A stretch of DNA of 33,794 bases, taken from assembly GCF_025716945.1 (NCBI RefSeq), contig NZ_JAOVZT010000004.1, positions 341,683 to 375,476 of the forward strand. Direction: 5' to 3'. How positions within the stretch are numbered: position 1 is the stretch's first letter; each line of letters opens with the position of its first letter. The stretch comes from Geodermatophilus sp. YIM 151500 (lineage in GTDB: Bacteria > Actinomycetota > Actinomycetes > Mycobacteriales > Geodermatophilaceae). A model generated the notes under the pieces. The model did no database searches. It saw only the letters and a list, made by a program, of their open reading frames with translations, and was not told the origin of the DNA. Positions 26,986 to 33,794 of the stretch are shown piece after piece. Both the position numbers and the translations under genes were made by a program.

Positions 26986-28839
26986 TCAGCCGCCGCGCAG
27001 CACCCGGGAGAGGACGTCGTCGGGCTGGTCCTCCTCGCGGTACCGGCGCCGCCGCCGGCCGCCGGTGGACTCCCGGACGCCGTTCTCGGCGAGGATCCGC
27101 GCGAGCCGGTCGTGCCCGGCGGGCGGCGAGCCGTGTCCTGGCGGGGGCGACGCGCCGTTCCCCGCGGGGGACGCGCCGTCCGCCACCGGTGGCCCGACCT
27201 CGGCCGGCAACGGCGGTCCGAACGGATGGGCGGTCGCACTTCCTGCGGCCCGTGCGGCCCGGTGCTCGGTCGTCCGCAGGTCGTCGGGGCCGACCGCGGC
27301 CGGCAGGTCCTCGTCGCCACGCCGCCGGCGGGGTGGGAGGTCGGACGCCGCCGGATCCGCCGGATGCCCGGCCGGGCGGGCCGAAGGCGTGTCCACGAGG
27401 TCGCGGCGTGCCAGCCACTCCAGCGGCGTCTCCAGCGGCCGGGGACCGCCTCCGGGAGGCAGCGGCGGGAGCGTTTCGGCGGCTGCGTGCCGGGATCGGC
27501 CGGGCCCGGCGCGGTCGCGCGGAGAACGGCTGGGCGGCGTGCGGTCGTCGGCCGCGGCGTGCCGGGAGTGGTCCACCGGTGGCGGCTGCACGGGCGCGGC
27601 CGCGGTGCCCGGCGCGGACGCCGGCCGGGATCCGGCCGCCGGAGGTGGTGCCACCGGCGCCACCGCCGTGTGCGGAGCCGCGCCCTCCTGCTGGACGGCG
27701 GCCGCCTGCGGCCCACGGTCCGTCCGCGGGGCGGCGACCACCGCGCCGTACGTCGCCGTCCCCGGTGGCTGGGAGGCCGGGGCGGAGGTCACGGCGCCGT
27801 ACGTCGCCGTCCCCGGCGGCTCGGCGGCCGCCGCGTGGGTGGACGCCGCCGGCGGCACGGGCACCGCCCGGGTCCGGGGTGCCTGGACCCACGGCCGCGG
27901 CGGAGCCTCCTGCCACGCCTGGGACGGCGTCGCATCCCACGGCAGCGGGGGCACCGGTCGGTGGGCCCGCACCCGCTCGTACTGCTCCGTGCGCACGTCG
28001 TGCGGCTCGTCGAGACGGACGGCCGGCCACCCGCCGGTGAGCTCGCGCGGCGGCTCGTCGTCCCAGTGGCCGGCGTCCAGCGGCGCCTGCTCGCCGGAGG
28101 TCGGCAGCCGGCTGGCCTGGGTCCGCATGACGATGCGCTCCACCAGCATCTCGCTGGACAGCTGTTCCACGATCTCGGTGCGCAGCCGCGCCACGTCGGC
28201 GCGCAGCTCCTCGATCTGGCCCAGCTCGGCGCGGAGGGTGGTGAGCGCGTTGACGTCGTCCCGCAGCCCGGCGAGGGCGGCGACGTCGCTCCGGAGCGCG
28301 GTGAGCTCCGCCACGTCGTCGCGCAGTGCGGAGATCCGGCCCACCTCGTCGCGCAGGGCGGTCAGCCGGGCGACGTCCTCGCGCAGCCCGGACACCTGCG
28401 CGACCTCCTCGCGCAACTCACCCAGCTTGGCCAGGTCGGCGCGCAGGGAGTCCAGCTGCGTGCGCAGCGCGCCCTCGGTCTGCCTGCGCAGGTCGCTCTC
28501 GAGCTCGAGCTCGTACTGGCGGCGAGCGGTGACCTCCCGGTCGAGCTCGCGCTCGTAGACCCGGTGCAACTCGGCTTCCCGCTCGGCGGCCGCCTCCTGG
28601 TCGGCGCGCCGGCGGCCGGCGGCGAAGGTGGCCAGCACGAAGGCCCAGCCGGCGGCGACCACGGCGACGCGGAGCAGCTGCGGGTTGTCGGTGAGGAAGA
28701 CGGCGAGCGTGGCGCAGGCCGCGAGCACGCAGCCGGCGGCGAGCAGCAGCGCCCGCGGGCTCGACGGCAGCCGGGAGCCGCGGGACGGCCGATCGCCCTC
28801 GGCGCGCCAGGAGACGTCGTCGTCCTGGCGGCGCGGCAT
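26986..28839 (-). CDS. DUF6779-type membrane protein with decapeptide coiled-coil repeats
   Basis: 617 residues. Two transmembrane helices lie near the N-terminus (ALLLAAGCVLAACATLAVFL and VAVVAAGWAFVLATFAAG), as in the mycobacterial neighbour Rv3604c. A charged helical region follows (EREAELHRVYERELDREV), then nine tandem 10-residue repeats of the form LRxDVAxLxx (about residues 132-221), then a long Pro/Ala-rich disordered tail with two GTATYGAV copies and a basic motif GGRRRRRYREED near the end. The ATG at 28839 is chosen because TACCCT lies six bases upstream (leaderless); the 13-codon upstream extension has no signal. Function is unknown; an envelope scaffold or division-related role would be a guess. 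Confidence 0.82.
   Translation of the reverse strand: MPRRQDDDVSWRAEGDRPSRGSRLPSSPRALLLAAGCVLAACATLAVFLTDNPQLLRVAVVAAGWAFVLATFAAGRRRADQEAAAEREAELHRVYERELDREVTARRQYELELESDLRRQTEGALRTQLDSLRADLAKLGELREEVAQVSGLREDVARLTALRDEVGRISALRDDVAELTALRSDVAALAGLRDDVNALTTLRAELGQIEELRADVARLRTEIVEQLSSEMLVERIVMRTQASRLPTSGEQAPLDAGHWDDEPPRELTGGWPAVRLDEPHDVRTEQYERVRAHRPVPPLPWDATPSQAWQEAPPRPWVQAPRTRAVPVPPAASTHAAAAEPPGTATYGAVTSAPASQPPGTATYGAVVAAPRTDRGPQAAAVQQEGAAPHTAVAPVAPPPAAGSRPASAPGTAAAPVQPPPVDHSRHAAADDRTPPSRSPRDRAGPGRSRHAAAETLPPLPPGGGPRPLETPLEWLARRDLVDTPSARPAGHPADPAASDLPPRRRRGDEDLPAAVGPDDLRTTEHRAARAAGSATAHPFGPPLPAEVGPPVADGASPAGNGASPPPGHGSPPAGHDRLARILAENGVRESTGGRRRRRYREEDQPDDVLSRVLRGG
28178..28446. repeat. 30-bp coding tandem repeats (LRxDVAxLxx)
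   Basis: Nine consecutive 30-bp units encode a 10-residue repeat with hydrophobic residues at positions 1, 5 and 8. The units are diverged in DNA but keep the leucine-arginine start of each unit. Confidence 0.7.
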
Positions 28840-28845
28840 GGTGCC

Positions 28846-28851
28846 AGGGTA
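28846..28851 (-). promoter_or_regulatory. -10 element of the DUF6779 gene, probably leaderless
   Basis: TACCCT on the minus strand ends six bases before the ATG at 28839; no ribosome binding site is present in between. Confidence 0.45.
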
Positions 28852-28955
28852 GCGGCGGAACCGCCCGCGACGCGGCAACTGCGGTCACAGCGCGGCACCC
28901 GCCGGTCACCACCCGCGGCCGGCCGGCGGCGTGCCCGTCCTGGCAGAGTGGCCGG

Positions 28956-29561
28956 GTGAGCCTCTCGTTGCTCGACTGGCGCCGCCGCACGACCGCGATC
29001 TGGGCTGCCGCCCGCTCCGCCGAGGACCCGGAACGGGGCTGGCGCGCCTGGCGCGACGGTCGCGACGAGCTGTTCGCCGGCCACGCCGAGTCCCCGCTGT
29101 CCCCGGCGGCGCGCGAGGCCTTCGCCGGCCTGCCGTTCGCCGCCTACGACGCGGCGTTGCGCCACGAGCCCGAGCTGGCGCCCGCACCGGCGCAGCGGCT
29201 GGAGGTGCCCACCGCGGACGACGGCGTCGTCCGGTTGGACCGGATCGGCACCGTCGCCCTCGGCGACCTCGGCCGCGTGGACGTGTGGTGGCTGGGCGGC
29301 TACGGCGGTGGGGTGTTCCTCCCCCTGCGCGACGGCAGCGCCGGCCGGCGCACCTACGGCGGCGGCCGCTACCTGCTCGACACCGTCAAGGGCGCCGACC
29401 TCGGTGGCAGCGGCACGCGGCTGGTGGTCGACCTCAACTTCGCCTACCACCCGTCGTGCGCGTACGACCCGCGGTGGTCCTGCCCGCTCGCGCCGGAGGG
29501 GAACCGGGTGACGCCGTCCGTGGCCGCCGGTGAGCAGCTCCCTCCCGGCGGCTGGTACTGA
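28956..29561 (+). CDS. DUF1684 family protein
   Basis: 201 residues. The family pattern is clear: LDWRRRTTAIWA near the N-terminus, then the region around TYGGGRYLLD, DLNFAYHPSCAYDPRWSCP and a final AAGEQLPPGGWY. The function of DUF1684 proteins is not established; they are cytoplasmic beta-rich proteins widespread in actinobacteria. GTG start; a CAGAGT hexamer six bases upstream may be a weak leaderless promoter. It is convergent with the osmoprotectant-binding gene, with repeat DNA between them. Confidence 0.88.
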   Translation: MSLSLLDWRRRTTAIWAAARSAEDPERGWRAWRDGRDELFAGHAESPLSPAAREAFAGLPFAAYDAALRHEPELAPAPAQRLEVPTADDGVVRLDRIGTVALGDLGRVDVWWLGGYGGGVFLPLRDGSAGRRTYGGGRYLLDTVKGADLGGSGTRLVVDLNFAYHPSCAYDPRWSCPLAPEGNRVTPSVAAGEQLPPGGWY

Positions 29562-29580
29562 TCGTCGGCTCGTCCCGGTC

Positions 29581-29710
29581 CCGCGCCGAGCGTGGTGACG
29601 TGCGGGAGCGGCCACCCTTCAGGGGCCCGCGCCGAGCGTGGTGACGTGCGGGAACGGCCACCCTTCAGGGGCCCGCGCCGAGCCTGCGAGGCGTGGGGGG
29701 AAGGGTGGTC
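29581..29710. repeat. 46-bp tandem repeat array with terminator-like hairpin
   Basis: Two full 46-bp units (from 29581 and 29627, one base different in the compared part) and a third partial unit (from 29673). Each full unit ends in a GGCCACCCTTCAGGGG-type segment. The third diverges into an AAGGGTGGTCC end that pairs with GGCCACCCTT of the previous unit, giving a stem of about 10 bp around 29656-29710. It lies between convergent genes and probably terminates both. Confidence 0.65.
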
Positions 29711-29713
29711 CTT

Positions 29714-30721
29714 CTACTGGGCGAGCGCGCCGTCGGAGCTGAACACCAGGCCCAGGCTGATCTCGCCCTGCTGGAGCGCGGCCTTGGTCAGCGGGCCGCC
29801 GGCGTCGAGCTCGCGGAAGCTCTCGAACTCCAGGGCGTAGGTCTCCTCCAGCCCCGGCTGGCAGAACGGTCGGTCAGGGCACTCCTCCGGACCGCCGAGG
29901 ACCAGGCCGCTGCTGCAGACCTCGGCCAGTTCCGACAGCGTGGTGACGCCGTACTCGTCGGCGAAGGCCTGCGTGACCGCGAAGGCGTTCTGGTCGGCGG
30001 CCTCGGCCGGCTGGCCGAACACCAGGCCGGCACCCTCGGCCAACGGGGTGAGCGCTTCGACGGTCTGCTGGACGTCGCCGGACGCGACGACGTTCGCCTC
30101 GTCGCCCTCGAGCGCCTCGGTGACCGTGGCCAGGTACTCGGGGAAGACCTGGATGTCTCCCGTGCGCAGTGCCTGGAGGTACAGCTCCCGGTTGCCGACC
30201 TCGCGGACGGAGGCGTCGAAGCCCGCGGCGCTCAGCACGCCGGCGTAGATGTTGGCCAGGATCGTCGACTCGGTGAAGTTGGCGCCGCCGACGGCGATCG
30301 GCCCGCTCCCCTGCTCGAGGGTCGCGGTGTCGACGTTCTCCGCGATCCAGGAGGCGGCCACGTCGGCGGGGTTCTGCCGTTGCAGGTCGACCGCGGCGTT
30401 CATCTGGATCAGCTCGTCGGTGGTGAGCTCGACCGACACCGCGTCGAGCACCGGCACCAGCGCCGGGTTCGCCGTCGCGGCGGCGGCGTTGACCGCCGGG
30501 ATGATGTTGTCGGCGTTCTGCAGCTGCTGGTCGTCCTCGAGCACGGTGAGCTGGTCGCCGGGCACCGGGGCGCAGCTCTCTCCGGCGGTAGCCGTCCCCT
30601 CGCTCCCGTCGGCGTCGGCCCCGCCTCCCGTGCCGGACGAGCCGGACTCGCCGCAGGCCGCCAGGCCCAGCAGCAGCACCGAGGTGGCCAGGGGGGTCAG
30701 GATCCGGTTCCGCGTGCGCAT
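29714..30721 (-). CDS. Osmoprotectant (glycine betaine/choline) ABC transporter binding lipoprotein, permuted domain order
   Basis: 335 residues. A lipoprotein signal peptide ends in LAAC (Cys23), anchoring the protein outside the membrane. A Gly/Ser/Asp linker follows. The half that is normally C-terminal in OpuAC/ProX proteins comes first (LTVLEDD at 58-64, IIPAVN, LTTDELIQMNAAVD), and the normally N-terminal half comes second (IAVGGANFTESTILANIYAG from 142, FPEY at 193-196). The chain ends at LGLVFSSDGALAQ, exactly where the usual protein would continue into the first half. This looks like a circular permutation. Start ATG at 30721 is set by the signal peptide. It is the last gene of the permease-permease-binding protein row. 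Confidence 0.88.
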   Translation of the reverse strand: MRTRNRILTPLATSVLLLGLAACGESGSSGTGGGADADGSEGTATAGESCAPVPGDQLTVLEDDQQLQNADNIIPAVNAAAATANPALVPVLDAVSVELTTDELIQMNAAVDLQRQNPADVAASWIAENVDTATLEQGSGPIAVGGANFTESTILANIYAGVLSAAGFDASVREVGNRELYLQALRTGDIQVFPEYLATVTEALEGDEANVVASGDVQQTVEALTPLAEGAGLVFGQPAEAADQNAFAVTQAFADEYGVTTLSELAEVCSSGLVLGGPEECPDRPFCQPGLEETYALEFESFRELDAGGPLTKAALQQGEISLGLVFSSDGALAQ

Positions 30722-30871
30722 GTCGTCGCCCGCCTTCTGTGTCCCGTGCGGCCGTCGGCCGGCACGCGTGTCTGGCGGGAGGTCTCCCGCGCGGGACATG
30801 CAACCCCTGTCCGACGGGCACGGCAACGTCGAGCGCGATGCGTTGCGCTTCCGTTACGCGGGCCGGCCCGC
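30722..30871. promoter_or_regulatory. Palindrome-rich gap between permease and binding-protein genes
   Basis: 150 bp holding three palindromes: GCGGGCCGGCCCGC (30858-30871) directly after the permease stop, an imperfect GCGTTGCG / CGTTACGC pair (30840-30859) and TCCCGCGCGGGA (30785-30796). AAGGCGGG precedes the binding-protein ATG. Such stems between transporter genes often adjust mRNA stability or premature termination, letting the binding protein be made at a different level. Confidence 0.4.
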
Positions 30872-31594
30872 TCAGACACGCACAGCGGCCGCCCGGGGAC
30901 CGCGCGTGCGTCGCTGGGTCCGGGGCAGCGACAGGCGCCGCTGCCCCGGGGTGAGCAGCGCCGAGACGACGACCAGCAGCAGCTCGGTCAGCAGCGCGAG
31001 GACGGCGACCAGCACCGCGCCGGCGATGATCTGGGCGTAGTCCTGCTGGCCGAAGCCCAGGTTGATGATCCGGCCCAGCCCGCCGCCCCCCACGAGCGCG
31101 GCCAGCGTCGCGGTGGCGACCACCTGCACCCCCGCCGTCCGGACGCCGGTCATGACCAACGGCAGGGCGAGCGGGAACATCACCCGGGCGACCACCTGCC
31201 GGCGGCTCATGCCCATGGCCGTGGCCGCCTCGCGGACGTCGCGGTCGACCTCCCGGAAGCCGACGAACGTGTTCGTCAGGATCGGCGGGAAGGCGAAGAT
31301 CGCCAGCGCCAGGACGGTGGCGGTGTCGCTGAAACCGATGGGCGTGACGGCGAAGACGGTGAGCAGCGCCAGCGTGGGCACCGCCCGGCTGACGTTGGAC
31401 AGGACGACGACGGCGCCGCTGCCCCGGCCCGAGACGCCCAGGGCGGTGCCGACGGGCAGGGCGAACACGGCCGCGGCGAGGACGGCGAGCACCGAGACCG
31501 TCACGTGCTCGCGGGTGAGGTCGAGGATGCCGCCGGGCCGGACCCAGTTGAACGGATCGTTGAGGTAGACGAAGGCCTCGCCGAAGGCGTTCAC
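30872..31594 (-). CDS. Osmoprotectant ABC transporter permease (ProW/OpuCB-like) 1
   Basis: 240 residues, about five to six transmembrane helices. The coupling loop that contacts the ATPase is REAATAMGMSRRQVVARVMFPLALP. The family segment GGGGLGRIINLGFGQQDY is present. The GTG at 31594 follows GAGGAGG. It lies 73 bp after the second permease gene in the same row. Together the two permeases probably form a heterodimeric channel, as in OpuC/OpuB systems. Confidence 0.92.
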   Translation of the reverse strand: MNAFGEAFVYLNDPFNWVRPGGILDLTREHVTVSVLAVLAAAVFALPVGTALGVSGRGSGAVVVLSNVSRAVPTLALLTVFAVTPIGFSDTATVLALAIFAFPPILTNTFVGFREVDRDVREAATAMGMSRRQVVARVMFPLALPLVMTGVRTAGVQVVATATLAALVGGGGLGRIINLGFGQQDYAQIIAGAVLVAVLALLTELLLVVVSALLTPGQRRLSLPRTQRRTRGPRAAAVRV

Positions 31595-31667
31595 GCGTCC
31601 TCCTCGCCGGCGGTCGCGGGCCGCGGGACCGACGCAGCTGCGCCCGTGCGTGGCTTCGCGGGCCGGC

Positions 31668-32384
31668 TCACGTGCGCACCGCCCGCGTCCACGGCGTCAG
31701 CAGCCGCTCGGCCCCGGCCAGCAGCACGTCGGCGACCAGGGCGAGCACGACGCATCCGAGCGCGCCGGTGACGATCTCGGCCCGGTAGAAGTTCGAGTTG
31801 AAGCCGCCGATGATCAACTGCCCGAGCCCGCCGTTGCCCGTGATGACCCCGACGGTGACCAGGGCGACGGTGGAGACGGTGGCGATCCGCAGGCCGGCCA
31901 TGAACGCCGGCAGCGCGAGCGGCAGGTCGACCTGCAGGAACAGCCGGACCGCGCCGTAGCCCATGCCCCGGGCGGCCTCGCGCACGTCGCCGGGCACCGC
32001 CTGCAGTCCGGCCAGGAAGTTCCGCACCAGGATCACCAGCGTGTAGAGCGTCAGCCCGACGAGCACGGTGGTCGCCGACAGCGCCCCGGTGAACGGCGCG
32101 AGGAACGCGAACATGGCCAGCGACGGGATCGTGTACACGATCGACGAGATGCCGAGCAGCGGCCCGGAGAGCAGCCGGGAGCGACGGGCGAGCAGCGCCA
32201 TCGGCAGCGCGATGGCCGCGCCCAGGACGACCGCGCCGACGGTCAGCCGGACGTGCTGGCCCAGGTAGCCCACTATGGTGGGCCAGTTGTCGACCACGTA
32301 GCCCGCGTCGAACCAGGGATTCGGCGCCGCATCGACGGCCAGCACGTGCGCGCCGGCCGCCCCGTCAACGACCGCGTTCAGCAC
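31668..32384 (-). CDS. Osmoprotectant ABC transporter permease (ProW/OpuCB-like) 2
   Basis: 238 residues, about six transmembrane helices. The coupling loop is REAARGMGYGAVRLFLQVDLPLALP, and ITGNGGLGQLIIGGFNSNFY is the matching family segment. The first 29 residues before VDNWPTIVGYLGQHV are variable, so the true start may be GTG at 32297. With the start at 32384 only 26 bp separate it from the divergent ATPase gene. First gene of the leftward transporter row. Confidence 0.88.
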   Translation of the reverse strand: MLNAVVDGAAGAHVLAVDAAPNPWFDAGYVVDNWPTIVGYLGQHVRLTVGAVVLGAAIALPMALLARRSRLLSGPLLGISSIVYTIPSLAMFAFLAPFTGALSATTVLVGLTLYTLVILVRNFLAGLQAVPGDVREAARGMGYGAVRLFLQVDLPLALPAFMAGLRIATVSTVALVTVGVITGNGGLGQLIIGGFNSNFYRAEIVTGALGCVVLALVADVLLAGAERLLTPWTRAVRT

Positions 32385-32410
32385 CGAGCGCGTCCCGGGA
32401 GGGCCATTCC

Positions 32411-33604
32411 GTGAACGCTACCGACGACGGACGACCCTCGCCCGGTCCTGACGCCCCGTCCGGCCGGGCGCAGGAGATCCGGCTGGACGGCGTCAGCAAG
32501 GTCTACGCCGACGGGACGGTCGGCGTGGCCGAGTTGGACCTGCGCTTCGCGGCCGGTGAGCTGTCGGTGCTGGTGGGCCCGTCCGGGTGCGGCAAGACGA
32601 CGACGATGAAGATGATCAACAGGATCATCGAGCCCAGCACGGGGCGGATCCTGCTCGACGGCGAGGACGTCACCCGCGTCGACCCCGACCGGCTGCGCCG
32701 GCGCATCGGCTACGTCATCCAGAGCGTCGGGCTCTTCCCCCACCAGACCGTCCGGACCAACGTCGGCACCGTTCCCCGGCTCCTCGGCTGGGACCGGCGG
32801 CGCATCCGCGACCGCGTCGACGAGCTGCTGACCACTGTCGGCCTCGATCCCGCCGTCCACGGTGACCGCTACCCGGCCCAGCTCTCCGGCGGGCAGCGGC
32901 AGCGGGCCGGCGTGGCCCGGGCGCTGGCCGCCGACCCGCCCGTGCTGCTGATGGACGAGCCCTTCTCGGCGGTCGACCCGGTGGTGCGCGAGCGGCTGCA
33001 GTCGGAGTTCCTCCGGCTGCAGGCTTTGGTGCGCAAGACGATCGTCTTCGTCACCCACGACATCGAGGAAGCCGTGCGACTGGGCGACCGCATCGCGGTG
33101 ATGAGCGAGGGCGGCCACGTCGAGCAGTTCGCCCCGCCGGGCGAGATCCTCGGCCGGCCGGCAAGCCCCTTCGTCGCCGACTTCGTCGGGGCCGACCGCG
33201 GCCTGAAGCGGCTGGCGGTCACCGGGATCGACGTCGCCGACCTGGAGCGGCCCCCCGTGGTCCACGTGGCCGACGGGCTGGCCGACGCCCGCGCGGCGCT
33301 GGAGCGGGCCGGCGCCCGCTGGGCGGTCGTGCTCGACGACGACGACAACCTGCGCGGCTGGCTGTCGGCCGACCGCGCCACCGGCGCCGGCACGGTCGGC
33401 CCGGCTGCCCGGCGCATGGAGGCCTGGGTGCCGGTCGACGCGTCGCTGAAGACGGCGTTCGCCACCATGCTGCAGCTGGACGCCGGCTGGGTCGCGGTCC
33501 TGGACGGCGACCACTTCCTCGGCGTGCTGACCCCCGAGTCGCTGCACGCTGCGCTGCGCCGCTCCGTCGAGGGCTCGGCCCCGGAGACGGCCGGAGCTGT
33601 GTGA
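32411..33604 (+). CDS. Osmoprotectant ABC transporter ATP-binding protein with CBS domains (ProV/OpuCA-like)
   Basis: 397 residues. The ATPase domain has Walker A GPSGCGKTT, the Q-loop IQSVGLF, signature LSGGQRQR, Walker B VLLMDEPFS and H-loop VTHD. The C-terminal part (about 270-390) has two CBS-type repeats (VVHVADGLADARAALERA and WVPVDASLKTAFATMLQL), which in OpuA-type systems sense ionic strength or bind c-di-AMP. GTG start with GGGAGGG eight bases upstream. It is transcribed away from the permease and binding-protein genes, whereas ProU/OpuC systems are normally one operon. Confidence 0.94.
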   Translation: MNATDDGRPSPGPDAPSGRAQEIRLDGVSKVYADGTVGVAELDLRFAAGELSVLVGPSGCGKTTTMKMINRIIEPSTGRILLDGEDVTRVDPDRLRRRIGYVIQSVGLFPHQTVRTNVGTVPRLLGWDRRRIRDRVDELLTTVGLDPAVHGDRYPAQLSGGQRQRAGVARALAADPPVLLMDEPFSAVDPVVRERLQSEFLRLQALVRKTIVFVTHDIEEAVRLGDRIAVMSEGGHVEQFAPPGEILGRPASPFVADFVGADRGLKRLAVTGIDVADLERPPVVHVADGLADARAALERAGARWAVVLDDDDNLRGWLSADRATGAGTVGPAARRMEAWVPVDASLKTAFATMLQLDAGWVAVLDGDHFLGVLTPESLHAALRRSVEGSAPETAGAV

Positions 33605-33625
33605 CCGGTCGTCCTCCGGACTCCA

Positions 33626-33794
33626 ACCGCGGCCAGGTGCCGCCCTCCGTCGCGCCGAGCCGCCCCCGCCGCTCCTCGGGGGACCCTCCGGGCCCCCGCT
33701 CGTCCCGACGACCGCGGCCGGGTGCCGCCCTCCGTCGCGCCGAGCCGCTCCCGCCGCTCCTCGGGGGACCCTCCGGGCCCCCGCTCGTCCCGAC
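33626..33794. repeat. 85-bp tandem repeat, at least two copies, running off the window
   Basis: Copy 1 is 33626-33710; copy 2 starts at 33711 and is cut after 84 bases. Only two substitutions separate them. Each unit contains a CGGGGG / CCCCCG imperfect hairpin. The array begins about 20 bp after the ATPase stop; no gene is seen in the remaining DNA. Confidence 0.75.

Overview
The window (33.8 kb) is a gene-dense, roughly 73-75% G+C actinobacterial chromosome segment. Gene order matches, from memory, the Mycobacterium tuberculosis block Rv3579c-Rv3604c: rlmB, cysS, ispF, ispD, carD, an lpqE-like lipoprotein, radA, disA, an Rv3587c-like membrane protein, mutY, clpC, lsr2, lysS, coaX, panD, panC, a DUF2520 protein and a DUF6779 protein. 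Very high G+C, leaderless start sites and the FeS-type photolyase fit a soil actinobacterium of the Geodermatophilaceae type (Blastococcus, Geodermatophilus or Modestobacter). The genus is an inference.

Left part (1-10.7 kb): rlmB and cysS run leftward. They are separated from the leftward carD-ispD-ispF operon by a rightward two-gene cassette: an Sfp-type phosphopantetheinyl transferase, overlapping a 1,004-residue fusion of an acetoacetyl-CoA-synthetase-like adenylating domain, a carrier domain and a thioesterase. This compact, self-sufficient assembly-line module is the best candidate for an undescribed system. A UbiA-type prenyltransferase diverges from carD. Next come an ECF sigma factor and a membrane protein with low-complexity repeats (a possible anti-sigma partner), downstream of a class (6-4)/FeS-BCP photolyase.

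Middle (10.7-26 kb): genome maintenance and signalling genes (FeS photolyase, radA, disA for c-di-AMP, mutY, clpC, lsr2) and the lysS-coaX-panD-panC-DUF2520 operon for lysyl-tRNA and pantothenate/CoA synthesis. The disA 3' gap holds a cluster of stem-loops that all have a C(GAA)G triloop. A second hairpin repeat occurs twice in the window with a compensatory base-pair change.

Right part (26-33.8 kb): an SDR oxidoreductase, a DUF6779 membrane protein with nine tandem 10-residue repeats, a DUF1684 protein, and an osmoprotectant ABC transporter. In the transporter the ATPase diverges from two permeases and the binding protein. The binding protein has its two sequence halves in swapped order relative to the usual OpuAC/ProX arrangement, which looks like a circular permutation. 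Two intergenic tandem repeat arrays (46-bp and 85-bp units) lie in this part, the second running off the window edge. No tRNA, rRNA, CRISPR array or insertion sequence was seen.
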